Assembly (NCBI RefSeq): GCF_029892845.1
Contig: NZ_JARXVT010000002.1
Span: forward strand, 186,001 to 250,000
Direction: 5' to 3'
DNA from: Aurantimicrobium minutum
GTDB lineage: Bacteria; Actinomycetota; Actinomycetes; Actinomycetales; Microbacteriaceae
Length of the DNA stretch: 64,000 nt
Shown here piece by piece: positions 34,421 to 43,053 of the stretch. Made by a program: the position numbers and the translations under genes. The notes beneath the pieces were generated by a model, which did not search any database, was not told where the DNA came from, and saw nothing but the letters and a program-made list of their open reading frames with translations. The first letter of the stretch is position 1. Each line of letters begins with the position of its first letter.

Positions 34421-36442
34421 CTAATGCTTTTCTGGAACGGGCGCTTGACCGCTGGCGGCAAGCTTTTCAAAATAGTGGCGTGCTTCTTCTTGACGAATGC
34501 CTTCAATGCCGGTGGCAATCTCAGCGCGGAGGTGTTCGGGGCCATACCCAAACGCATCAACCAAATCTTGAGCGTGTGTGCGCAAGCGTGTGATCAAGCG
34601 GTCAACGTAAGCAGTAACGGCCTCTGCACGCTGCGCTGACAGACGTCCCTTGATCAAATACCAGGCAAGGTTCTGCTCAATGACGTGGAGTCCAAAGAGG
34701 TCACGAACCCAGGTCAACACCTGCTTTGTTCCCTCATCTTCGATTCGTGTGAGGGCCTCAGTGAAGGCTTCCCACTGCAGCAGGTGGCCGTGAGCGGAAG
34801 CTGCCTCAATGAGTTGACTCTGCTTCTCGTTGAACACGGCAGCTTCTGTCCCGCTCTTCTTCGCATCGCGAAGGTCAAGTGCTATTTCCGCAATCATGGT
34901 CTCGACGCGATCAGTGAGCAGTTCGTGCTGAACTTCAGGATCGCGCAGTTCATTGACGGCACGTGCAGTTGAACCACGGTCGTGCACGTTCTGTCCGAGT
35001 CGTCGAAGTCCTGAGCCCGTGACAGCACGTTCAGTTACCTGTTCCATCATGAGGCGGGCAAGGGTGCCCGTGTCGGCGTCCTTGAACTTGCGGCTGTAAT
35101 CAGTGAGCAAACGCTTGGCCACCAGCTGAAGAAGTACATTGTTGTCCCCTTCGAAGGTGACATAGATGTCTAGGTCTGCACGTAGTGCCGTCAATCTGTT
35201 CTCGGCCAAGAATCCTTGACCACCACATGCTTCACGTGTTTCCTGCAGAGTGTTGAGTGCATGCCAGGTGGAGAGTGGCTTCAAAGCTGCTGCGAGGGTT
35301 TCGAGGTCCTGACGGTTCTCGTCCGTGTCATCTGCCCCGCTGAACACGGAATCGAACTTCTCCAGAAGTACTTCCTGCGAGAAGGCCTGTGCATAGGTCG
35401 TGGCAATGAGTGGAATCAAACGGCGCTGGTGGCGTTGGTAGTCCATCAACACCGTCTCGCCGTGACCTGCCTGGCCAAACTGGCGTCGTTCGTTGCCATA
35501 GGTCACGGCAATTTGCAGAGCGAGTTTGGAGGCATTTACTGCAGCTCCGTCGAGAGATACGCGTCCCTGCACCAGCGTGCCCAGCATCGTGAAGAAACGA
35601 CGGCCTGGGCTGGCAATAGGCGAGGTGTAGGTACCGTCTTCAGCAACATCGCCGTAGCGGTTGAGCAGGTTGGTTCGTGGAACACGAACGTGGTCAAAGT
35701 GAAGTCTGCCATTATCAATGCCGTTCAATCCACCCTTGAGCCCGTCGTCTTCGCCACCGATTCCGGGGAAGAAGTTTCCGTCGTGATCACGAAGAGGAAC
35801 ATAGAACGCGTGAACACCATGGTTCACTCCCTTGGTAATCAGCTGAGCAAAGACCACAGCTGCCTTGCCGTGAACGGCAGCGTTGCCGAGGTAGTCCTTC
35901 CATGCACCACGGAATGGTGTATTGATCACCCAGTCCTGGGAATCCACATCAAAGGTTGCCGTGGTGGCAATGGAGGACACATCAGAGCCGTGACCGGTTT
36001 CCGTCATGGCATAGACGCCTGGGGTTTCTAAGCTAATCGCCGAAGGAAGCCACAGTTCGTGGTGGGTCTTGGTGCCGAGGTGCAGGATGGCTGCAGCAAA
36101 GAGGCCCCACTGGACGCCGGACTTAATCTGCATAGAGGGGTCGGCGACGACCAACTCCTGGAAAGCTGCCAGGTTTCCGCCATGATCGGCCTTTCCACCA
36201 AACTCAACAGGGAAGGAGAGGTTGACCTGACCGTTCTGCACCAGAAGCTTCAATTGTTCCAACGCCCTGGCACGGTGTTCATCCCGGGAAAGTCCGGGAA
36301 TGCCCTGCATTTCAGGCCGTCCGGCTAGTTCACGCGAAGCGAGACGAATATCTGCCCATTTACCGAGCAAAAAACGCTCCAGAAATGTGCGGTCAACGGT
36401 CGCTGACTCGTTTTCTGTCTCAATTTTGTCGATGACTGACAT
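34421..36442 (-). CDS. Acyl-CoA oxidase / dehydrogenase family
   Basis: 673-aa FAD enzyme of the ACOX class (longer than the ~380-aa dehydrogenases), oxidising acyl-CoA to enoyl-CoA. Markers: VYAMTETGHGSDVSSIATTATFD (FAD/substrate loop), GRVSLDGAAVNASKLALQIAV, ERRQFGQ and ACGGQGFLAENRL with FEGDNNVL. The C-terminal half is the all-helical ACOX domain. The start is the ATG at 36442, preceded by GAAAGG; the longer frame upstream lacks a ribosome site. No beta-oxidation partners are nearby. Confidence 0.9.
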   Translation of the reverse strand: MSVIDKIETENESATVDRTFLERFLLGKWADIRLASRELAGRPEMQGIPGLSRDEHRARALEQLKLLVQNGQVNLSFPVEFGGKADHGGNLAAFQELVVADPSMQIKSGVQWGLFAAAILHLGTKTHHELWLPSAISLETPGVYAMTETGHGSDVSSIATTATFDVDSQDWVINTPFRGAWKDYLGNAAVHGKAAVVFAQLITKGVNHGVHAFYVPLRDHDGNFFPGIGGEDDGLKGGLNGIDNGRLHFDHVRVPRTNLLNRYGDVAEDGTYTSPIASPGRRFFTMLGTLVQGRVSLDGAAVNASKLALQIAVTYGNERRQFGQAGHGETVLMDYQRHQRRLIPLIATTYAQAFSQEVLLEKFDSVFSGADDTDENRQDLETLAAALKPLSTWHALNTLQETREACGGQGFLAENRLTALRADLDIYVTFEGDNNVLLQLVAKRLLTDYSRKFKDADTGTLARLMMEQVTERAVTGSGLRRLGQNVHDRGSTARAVNELRDPEVQHELLTDRVETMIAEIALDLRDAKKSGTEAAVFNEKQSQLIEAASAHGHLLQWEAFTEALTRIEDEGTKQVLTWVRDLFGLHVIEQNLAWYLIKGRLSAQRAEAVTAYVDRLITRLRTHAQDLVDAFGYGPEHLRAEIATGIEGIRQEEARHYFEKLAASGQAPVPEKH

Positions 36443-36537
36443 GATGTGGAACCTTTCGAGGTGAATATCTACAACTCCAGACTTATTGCACCTCACCACA
36501 ACTCACTGAGCAACACCTGTGTGGAGCTTCTACAACC

Positions 36538-36570
36538 AACAGGGCGCAAGCCCTGTTTTGTTTGTTGTTT
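36538..36570 (+). terminator. Terminator-like hairpin in the EamA leader
   Basis: AACAGGGC, loop GCAA, GCCCTGTT, then TTGTTTGTTGTTT. It sits 40 bp before the EamA start, between two divergent genes, where an ordinary gene-end terminator is not expected. It may be an attenuator. No known riboswitch was recognised upstream. Confidence 0.5.
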
Positions 36571-36608
36571 CCGTACCGATGCTCACAGGAAACACTTAGG
36601 CTGGAACA

Positions 36609-37523
36609 ATGCTCACCGTCCTCTTTGGCCTCTCCGGCGCCCTCGTCTTTGGCAGCGGCGACTTCCTCGGTGGAATGGCCTCCAAGCGCATGGGTGCATT
36701 CCTGGCAACGGGTGTTGCTGGCGTGGTGGGCTTATTTGTCTTGTTCGGTCTGAACCTTTTTGTTCCCGGCGAAGTCACTCCTGAAACAGTGTTCTGGGGT
36801 CTCATTTCTGGCGTCTGTGGTTCACTCGCGATCTTGCTTCTCTATGCAGCGCTTGCCATTGGTCCGATGAGTATCCTCTCTCCCCTGGGCGCTCTCATCT
36901 CCGCTATCTTCCCTGTGCTGTGGGCAATCTTTATCGCCGGTGAAACCTTGGCATGGTTTGGTTATCTCGCACTGGGCATTGGAGCCATCGCCATCGTGTT
37001 GGTGGCATTTACCCTCGAGAAGGAAGCCGTCAAGCCTCGCCTACGTGGAATCATCTTTGCGTCTATTTCTGGCATCTTGATTGGCCTGTTCCTGATCGTG
37101 ATGGATCAGGTTCCACAAGGTGCCGGCGTTTACCCGTTGGTATTCAACCGCTTCGTGAACATCACGATCATGTTCAGTGCCGTCGGAGGCATGGCTCTCA
37201 TTCGCTGGGCACACAAGCGTGGCTATCTCGGTCGCGACGGTAAGCCTCGCGCTGATCTCGTTGTCGGTGACAAGGGTGTTCTTGATTACAAGAATGGCAT
37301 CCTGCTGGCGCTGGGCTGTGGAATCCTCGATGCGACCGGTAATGCTCTGTTGCTCTTTGGCATCCAGACCGGAAACCTCAGCGTGATGTCTGTGCTGACC
37401 GCGATGTACCCAGCAGGAACAATCATTTTGGCCGCCGTCATCCTGCGCGAGAAGATCACCAAACTGCAATTGTTCGGCATGGTGCTGGCCCTCGCTGCAG
37501 CCGGACTTCTAGCACTGAGCTAA
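36609..37523 (+). CDS. EamA/DMT-family transporter
   Basis: 304 aa, ten TM helices in two EamA repeats. The first half ends with AIAIVLVAFTLEKEAVK and a charged cytoplasmic loop; the second begins LRGIIFASISGILIGLFLIV and contains SVLTAMYPAGTIILAAVILREKI, the typical end of repeat two. An internal hydrophilic loop at about 195-220 (HKRGYLGRDGKPRADLVVGD) is longer than usual. Substrate unknown (amino acids or metabolites). Possibly controlled by the leader hairpin. Confidence 0.88.
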   Translation: MLTVLFGLSGALVFGSGDFLGGMASKRMGAFLATGVAGVVGLFVLFGLNLFVPGEVTPETVFWGLISGVCGSLAILLLYAALAIGPMSILSPLGALISAIFPVLWAIFIAGETLAWFGYLALGIGAIAIVLVAFTLEKEAVKPRLRGIIFASISGILIGLFLIVMDQVPQGAGVYPLVFNRFVNITIMFSAVGGMALIRWAHKRGYLGRDGKPRADLVVGDKGVLDYKNGILLALGCGILDATGNALLLFGIQTGNLSVMSVLTAMYPAGTIILAAVILREKITKLQLFGMVLALAAAGLLALS

Positions 37524-37581
37524 TTCGTCGTCTTACCGATCAGGTGAAAAGGAACGGTTTCTTCACGTATCGTCCCGCCCT

Positions 37582-38178
37582 GTGAGCAATAACATTATGT
37601 CCATGAACCCTCAGGACATCACAGACGGCGAATGGCTTAACCCGCCCCTCGCACTAGAGTCACGCTCTTCTGGGTTCTTTGTGACGGCAAAGGAACACAG
37701 TGACTTTTGGAAAACCACGTCATACGGGTTCATTCACGATAGCGGGCATGCCCTGCTCAATGACTTCCCTCAAGATAGCTCGCTCGAGGTCAGTTGGATT
37801 CTGAACTACGACCAACAATTTGATCAAGCTGGCCTCATGGTCTGGTCTGACGAAGAGCACTGGATCAAAGCAGGAATTGAATACGCTGATGGGTCACCCC
37901 AGCTTGGCGCAGTTGTAACGTCCGGGCTATCCGACTGGTCAGTTGCTCCAGTAAGCGAATGGATGAATAAAGAAGTTCACCTTCGCATGAGTAGATCTGG
38001 CGATGCCCTCACCATCCGGGCCAGATGCGAAAGTGACTGGCAGCTTGTTCGCCTCGTGCCACTAGCTCCCTCACGAACCTGGAAAGCAGGGATTCACCTC
38101 GCCAGTCCAAGCCGGGCAGGATTGACCGTTCAGTTCACCTCACTCACGAGTGGGCAACCCGATCATCAACTGCATTAA
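37582..38178 (+). CDS. DUF1349 (concanavalin-like) protein
   Basis: 198 aa single-domain beta-sandwich protein. Features include FVTAKEHSDFWKTTSYGF, QFDQAGLMVWSDEEHWIKAGIEY (family core) and MSRSGDALTIRARCESDWQLVRL. It is sometimes annotated as a regulator of enolase from weak evidence; I would not use that name. The start may be the GTG at 37582 or an ATG 15 bases later; neither has a clear ribosome site. Cytosolic, no signal peptide. Confidence 0.85.
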   Translation: MSNNIMSMNPQDITDGEWLNPPLALESRSSGFFVTAKEHSDFWKTTSYGFIHDSGHALLNDFPQDSSLEVSWILNYDQQFDQAGLMVWSDEEHWIKAGIEYADGSPQLGAVVTSGLSDWSVAPVSEWMNKEVHLRMSRSGDALTIRARCESDWQLVRLVPLAPSRTWKAGIHLASPSRAGLTVQFTSLTSGQPDHQLH

Positions 38179-38180
38179 CT

Positions 38181-38216
38181 AACAAGAACCGCACCCTGAA
38201 GGATGCGGTTCTTGTT
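38181..38216. terminator. Bidirectional terminator
   Basis: AACAAGAACCGCA (38181-38193) and TGCGGTTCTTGTT (38204-38216) are exact complements around a ten-base loop, between convergent genes. Confidence 0.85.
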
Positions 38217-38226
38217 ACTTAAACCC

Positions 38227-40353
38227 TTAAGCGTTGGATGACGCGAGCTGGTCAAGCAGCTCGTCACCTGGCTGTGCAGGAATCATCTCAGCAGAGATTT
38301 CTGCGCGGCCCAAGAGTTCGTTCATGCGACGCTGACGGGTGCGAGGAATGATGGTGACCACCGTTCCCTGCTTTCCCGCACGACCGGTACGACCGGAGCG
38401 GTGCATGTAGGTCTTGTACTCATCTGGAGCATCGGCCTGGATAACCAGGTCAATGTCATCGACGTGAATACCGCGGGCTGCAACGTCAGTTGCAACAAGC
38501 ACGTTCACGCGGCCACTGGTGAGCAGCTGCAGGTTACGAGTACGACGCGACTGGTTGAGGTCACCGTGCAGGCTGGTTGCGGGGATACCTGCATCCTCGA
38601 GCTGGTCAGCAAGCTGCTCAGCATAAGCACGGGTGCGAGCAAAGATCAGAGTCTTTCCTTCACGAGAAGCAAGCTGCTCGATCACCATGGGCTTGTCGCG
38701 GTGCTCAACAACCAAGACGCGGTGGTCAATGGTCGAGGAAGCTTGGTCTTCACCAGCAACTTCGTGCACAGCAGGATCCTTGAGGAATTCCTTCACGATC
38801 GCGGCAACGCCCTTGTCCAAGGTTGCCGAGAACAGCAGACGCTGTCCGTCTGCCTTGGTGGCGCGCAGGATGCGCTGCACGGGCTCGAGGAAGCCCAAGT
38901 CGCACATGTGGTCAGCCTCATCCAGCACCGTGATGGTGATGTTTCTGAGGTCAATGTGACCCTGCTCGACGAGGTCTTCCAGACGACCAGGAGTCGCGAT
39001 GATGATGTCCACGCCACGGCGCAGGCTCATGACCTGCTTGTGCTGAGGAACGCCACCAAAGATGGTGGTGGTGAAGAGACCAACCGAGCGAGCAATGGGC
39101 TGCACGGTGCGGTCAATCTGCATAGCGAGCTCACGGGTAGGAGCCATGATCAGGGCACGTGGAGCACGGCCCTGCTTGCGGTCCTTGCCACCGTTGTTCT
39201 CCATCAGGCGCTCAACAACAGGTGAACCGAAGGCAATGGTCTTGCCCGATCCGGTCTTCCCGCGGCCAAGAACATCCTTACCGGCGAGAACGTCGGGGAT
39301 AGTTGCAGCCTGGATAGCGAAAGGTGCAGCTGCACCCATCGATGCGAGCTGACGGCAAATGTTGTCACCAAGACCGAGGTCAGCAAAACTCACGCCATCG
39401 ACATCAGCTGCAGTGGTTGCCTGAGCTTCGAGACGCTCGAGTACGACGTCCTCTTCAGGAGTGAAGCGTGCCTTCTCGTCCTTTGCAGGGTAGAAGTCTG
39501 ATGCGGAACGACGAGGAGCTTCGTCCTTGTTGTAACGGGGACGGTCTCCACCAAAGTTACGTGCGGGACGGTCGTTGCGATCACCATACGATGGGCGGTC
39601 TCCACGAGGAGCACGATCACCGAAAGCTGGGCGTTCAGAACGCTCGCCACGGTTGTAGGCGGGACGGTCGTTACGGTCACCGTAGGAAGGACGCTCAGAG
39701 CGTTCTCCGCGGTTAAATGCTGGGCGTTCGGAACGCTCACCACGGTTGTACGCCGGACGTTCATTACGGTCGCCGTAAGAAGGACGATCTCCACGAGGTG
39801 CGCGGTCTCCGTAGGAGGGGCGCTCGCCACGTGGTGCATCGCGGTCAAAGCGTGGGCGCTCTGTGCGGTCACCATACGCGGGACGGTCTCCGCCACGGTT
39901 GAAGGCGGGACGCTCAGAACGCTCGCCACGGTTATACGCGGGACGTTCATTACGGTCACCATACGATGGGCGGTCTCCGCGAGGAGCGCGGTCTCCGTAG
40001 GAGGGGCGCTCGGAACGCTCACCACGGTTGTATGCAGGACGTTCATTACGGTCACCGTAGGAAGGACGATCTCCACGAGGTGCGCGATCTCCATATGCGG
40101 GACGCTCGGAGCGATCACCGCGAGGAGCGCGGTCACCGTATGCGGGACGCTCTCCTGCTGGTGCACCACGACGTGCGTCGCGGTCTTCGCTGTTCCAACG
40201 GTTCTTGCTTGGAGCCTCAGTGGACTCTGCGCGGAATCCGCGGTGGCCTGGGCTGCGAGAACCTGCGGAAGGACCGCCGGTCTTCTTCGCGCCGTAGCGG
40301 GGTTCAAAGTTCTTAGCCGGACGACCGCCGGCTGGTTTCTTGTTCTTAGGCAT
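38227..40353 (-). CDS. DEAD-box RNA helicase with RGD/RP-rich N-terminal arm
   Basis: 708 aa. Residues about 60-265 are a repetitive disordered arm built from units such as RGDRPSYGDRNERPAYNRGE. Residues about 310-690 are the helicase: Q motif region FADLGLGDNICRQL, Walker A GRGKTGSGKT, PTRELAMQ, the TPGR motif, Walker B VLDEADHM, SATL, and the RecA2 motifs TDVAARGIHVDDI and HRSGRTGRAG. The arm lies before the core, whereas E. coli DeaD and RhlE carry theirs at the C-terminus. Likely roles are RNA unwinding, ribosome assembly and cold response. A promoter about 190 bp upstream gives a long leader. Confidence 0.93.
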   Translation of the reverse strand: MPKNKKPAGGRPAKNFEPRYGAKKTGGPSAGSRSPGHRGFRAESTEAPSKNRWNSEDRDARRGAPAGERPAYGDRAPRGDRSERPAYGDRAPRGDRPSYGDRNERPAYNRGERSERPSYGDRAPRGDRPSYGDRNERPAYNRGERSERPAFNRGGDRPAYGDRTERPRFDRDAPRGERPSYGDRAPRGDRPSYGDRNERPAYNRGERSERPAFNRGERSERPSYGDRNDRPAYNRGERSERPAFGDRAPRGDRPSYGDRNDRPARNFGGDRPRYNKDEAPRRSASDFYPAKDEKARFTPEEDVVLERLEAQATTAADVDGVSFADLGLGDNICRQLASMGAAAPFAIQAATIPDVLAGKDVLGRGKTGSGKTIAFGSPVVERLMENNGGKDRKQGRAPRALIMAPTRELAMQIDRTVQPIARSVGLFTTTIFGGVPQHKQVMSLRRGVDIIIATPGRLEDLVEQGHIDLRNITITVLDEADHMCDLGFLEPVQRILRATKADGQRLLFSATLDKGVAAIVKEFLKDPAVHEVAGEDQASSTIDHRVLVVEHRDKPMVIEQLASREGKTLIFARTRAYAEQLADQLEDAGIPATSLHGDLNQSRRTRNLQLLTSGRVNVLVATDVAARGIHVDDIDLVIQADAPDEYKTYMHRSGRTGRAGKQGTVVTIIPRTRQRRMNELLGRAEISAEMIPAQPGDELLDQLASSNA
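39558..40158 (-). repeat. Coding repeats in the helicase arm
   Basis: Roughly 600 bp of tandem imperfect 24-27-base units coding for RGD/ERPSYGD and ERPAYNRGER blocks. High identity between units means copy number could vary between strains. Confidence 0.85.
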
Positions 40354-40667
40354 GACATTTTCTCTGGGTTGGATTCAAAGCAAAACAGCGCACAAACGCG
40401 CTGGTAAGAACCCGGGCAGTCTATGGCCGGGACCGATTCACATTGAGTGACTATCACCAACACGATTGTTGGGGAACCGGCCCACCTGACTTACAAACCC
40501 ATCTGCACCACTGTGCAGTGTCAAGAGCCGACCTCTTGACTATACGGGAGATGCCGCAAAGGTTCAAGAAAAAGTTTAAGGTTTAACAAAAACTTGCTTA
40601 AATTTATCGAAACTGTAGAGTTCTGAAAATATTGAATTGAACAATAGTGTGTGAAAGGCTCATCACT
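40354..40667. other. Divergent intergenic region with helicase leader
   Basis: 314 bp with no gene. It holds the helicase promoter and leader, an inverted repeat (GTCAAGAG at 40520-40527, CTCTTGAC at 40533-40540) overlapping the expected start of transcription, and an AT-rich stretch (40560-40640) that probably carries the promoter of the small membrane protein gene. Confidence 0.6.
40539..40567 (-). promoter_or_regulatory. Sigma-A-type promoter of the DEAD-box helicase
   Basis: On the minus strand TTGAAC (40567-40562), a 17-base spacer, then TATAGT (40544-40539). Transcription would start near 40532, giving a leader of about 180 bases. Confidence 0.6.
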
Positions 40668-40937
40668 ATGTCCGGGAATAAAAAATACAGGCCACTAAAG
40701 AAGTGGGAACGCATATGTATCCCAATCTGTGGAGCTCTTTTAGCAATATTCACGGGACTTTTTGCTCAACTTTGGATGCTCTCCATACAGCCTGATTGGC
40801 TGATACAAAGTTTTCTTCTATACGTGGTTGCAGGAAGTGTCGTGCTTTTACTTGCGGGGCTTCTCGTACAACGGATTACTGGAAAGAAGCAAATTGCTAA
40901 CTTGCTAGAAGGAATATTGAATAGTTTGCCTTGGTAA
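40668..40937 (+). CDS. Small two-TM protein facing the ABC operon
   Basis: 89 aa: a basic start (MSGNKKYRPLKKWERI), two hydrophobic helices (ICIPICGALLAIFTGLFAQL and FLLYVVAGSVVLLLAGLLVQ) and a short tail. The ATG at 40668 has GAAAGG ten bases before it; an ATG 21 bases earlier has no such site. AT-rich like the ABC operon that it faces. The size and topology suit an immunity-like or accessory protein, but no family is recognised. Confidence 0.6.
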   Translation: MSGNKKYRPLKKWERICIPICGALLAIFTGLFAQLWMLSIQPDWLIQSFLLYVVAGSVVLLLAGLLVQRITGKKQIANLLEGILNSLPW

Positions 40938-41022
40938 AACATTTGCCATAGCCATAGGTACGAGTTCCCAGCCGGAGACTTCAACAATCCGGGATAGAAC
41001 TCACGCGGCAGGTTCAGCCCAT

Positions 41023-42162
41023 TTAGTATTGGTCATTTTTCCTACTAAATCGGCGGATCGCTACCAAGAGTGCAATTGAAGTCAGCGCAAGAATTCCAGC
41101 TAGTATTCCGATGACCTCCGCAAAAGGCATAGGCCCAGCGGCGTTCAATAAGATTCCTCCGACAGGGGCAGTAATCGGAAAATATATAAGCCAATACATC
41201 CAACTGGAAATACTTCCGTTCAAAATAGGCTGAGCAATCGCCACAGGCAAAAACAATAAAATGATCAGCCCGCTAAAGAAAGGACTCGCCTCTTTCGCTG
41301 TGGCCACAAATGCTCCTACAGCTATCAGAATTGCCATCATTAGTACCATCCCGCTAATCGCAAAAGATGCACCCACTAGCCATCTAAGCGGCTCAACATC
41401 AGACGAGAAAAACTCCTGTAAGCCAAGTTGATCTCGCAGAAATATAAGGCTGAGCACGAAAGGAACGGCGAATAAAAATGCCTGAACGACTCCAACAATC
41501 AGTAGCGCAAACATCTTAGCTAGCAAGAATGTTCGGGGCTTGACCTCCAACAGAAGCACCTCTAGTACCTTGTTCTCTTTTTCCTCCACCAGGGCATTCA
41601 TGCCTAAACTCCCGACAACCGAAGATAATGAGAGTAAAAGTACGACAAAGAGCAGCAGTGCAACTGAGGGAACTGGACTTGCTGAGAATCCATCTCCGAC
41701 ATCGACCAAATGCCTAAACGTCAACGCTCCCGAGGCAGTTGCGATGAGGTTCGGTTCAGCGATTGCTATTCCGGCAGATTCCAGCAACTCCCCTCTTATT
41801 TGCGATTCAACACTTGCGGAATTTGAACTTCCCTGTAGGGAATACAGATCAATCGAAGTTGCTAAGGCGCTCGGAACATGCACGAAGTATTCAATATCTT
41901 TACTCTCGAGAAGTTCCTTACCCTGCTCAAACGTTCCAATATCGACAAAAGACTCTTGAAGCCCCTGTGTCGTTAGTAGCCCCGATTCGTCCCACACACC
42001 AATCGAAATAGTCCCTGTTTCAGAGATTGGCTTCGATGTCGAGACAGACAACATCAGAACTCCGAACACGATGCTCGGAACAAAGATTGAGACCAGCCAA
42101 AATGTTGGTTTACGTATGGATCGTGATAGCTCAAAACCGAAAACCACCAAAAATTTCTTCAC
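41023..42162 (-). CDS. ABC-2 type permease (NatB-like)
   Basis: 379 aa. A TM near residues 20-42, a long extracytoplasmic domain (about 45-175), then five or six TM helices, the shape of NatB/YhaP-type permeases. The segment MNALVEEKENKVLEVLLLEVKPRTFLLAKM is the usual cytoplasmic coupling region. It overlaps the ATPase gene before it by four bases (ATGA). Low GC sets it apart from the host genes. Last gene of the operon. Confidence 0.85.
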   Translation of the reverse strand: MKKFLVVFGFELSRSIRKPTFWLVSIFVPSIVFGVLMLSVSTSKPISETGTISIGVWDESGLLTTQGLQESFVDIGTFEQGKELLESKDIEYFVHVPSALATSIDLYSLQGSSNSASVESQIRGELLESAGIAIAEPNLIATASGALTFRHLVDVGDGFSASPVPSVALLLFVVLLLSLSSVVGSLGMNALVEEKENKVLEVLLLEVKPRTFLLAKMFALLIVGVVQAFLFAVPFVLSLIFLRDQLGLQEFFSSDVEPLRWLVGASFAISGMVLMMAILIAVGAFVATAKEASPFFSGLIILLFLPVAIAQPILNGSISSWMYWLIYFPITAPVGGILLNAAGPMPFAEVIGILAGILALTSIALLVAIRRFSRKNDQY

Positions 42163-43049
42163 CGAGCACCACCATATTGAGCGGTATAGATTTCTGCCAA
42201 AGTAGGAGCTTTGTCTTCGAACTCCCGCACCTGAACCCCGATTTCGATTAAATGCGCCAACATTTCCTGAGGTGCTAATCCAATTTCGAAGAAAATATCA
42301 GTAATTTCAGTTCCGATGATTTCTTGTCGAAAAAGTGTAGTTTCAGGAATTTCACCGGTATGTGCTACCCGAAATCGGTGTTCCGACACAAAAGCCTGCC
42401 GTACTTTCTGCAGTGACCCCTCAATTGCAACTTGACCCTCGTTGAGAAACGCAATGCGATCCGCAAGTACAGCCACCTCATCCATATCATGTGACACAAG
42501 CAAAATTGCGGCCCCTTCTGCTCTACGCCTACGAATGGCGGAATGTAACAGCTCTCGCGCGATTGGATCGAATCCCTTTGTCGGCTCGTCCAAAATAATT
42601 AACGATGGATTACCGAGAAGTGCTATTGCAAGCTGCAGACGTTGCTGCTGTCCCCCTGATAATTGATCAACTCGTTTCGGTAGAATTCCTTCGAGTTGAA
42701 ACTCGGTTACCCACGCATTAAAAACTTCTTCAGCACGGGAAACAGCTTTGAGTTTGCTGAAATAACGAACTAGCTGCAGTGAGCTTTCCTTCCGATACAA
42801 ACCGCGTTCCTCGGGTAAATACCCAATGTTTGTGTTGTCTGATTTGGGGAAATGTATACGTACCGTGCCTGAATCGGCTGCGTAAAATCCAAGAAGCGTG
42901 CGAATGAACGTAGTTTTTCCAGAGCCATTGGGCCCTAGGAGTGCAATTACTTCCCCTCGTTTTACTTGGAGAGAGAAGCCATCAAGAACTTTCGTTCCAG
43001 CAATTCGGACATTGAGTAATGATGCATCAACAGCAAGATCGGAAACCAT
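42159..43049 (-). CDS. ABC transporter ATPase (NatA-like)
   Basis: 296 aa. Walker A LGPNGSGKTTFI, signature LSGGQQQRLQLA, Walker B LIILDEPTKGFDP and the switch His in LLVSHDMDEVA. The C-terminal 80 residues form the extra domain seen in NatA-type exporters (FEIGLAPQEMLAHLIEIGVQVREFED). It partners the permease that follows. Such pairs export ions, peptides or antibiotics. Confidence 0.9.
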   Translation of the reverse strand: MVSDLAVDASLLNVRIAGTKVLDGFSLQVKRGEVIALLGPNGSGKTTFIRTLLGFYAADSGTVRIHFPKSDNTNIGYLPEERGLYRKESSLQLVRYFSKLKAVSRAEEVFNAWVTEFQLEGILPKRVDQLSGGQQQRLQLAIALLGNPSLIILDEPTKGFDPIARELLHSAIRRRRAEGAAILLVSHDMDEVAVLADRIAFLNEGQVAIEGSLQKVRQAFVSEHRFRVAHTGEIPETTLFRQEIIGTEITDIFFEIGLAPQEMLAHLIEIGVQVREFEDKAPTLAEIYTAQYGGAR

Positions 43050-43053
43050 TTTC

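Noticed and set aside
39540-40160. CRISPR-like array in the helicase gene
   Set aside because: Repeats are contiguous coding units with no unique spacers; they translate to RGD/RP blocks.
39390-40463. Long 357-codon minus-strand frame overlapping the helicase
   Set aside because: A shadow of the repeat-coding DNA in another frame; the helicase frame carries all the motifs.
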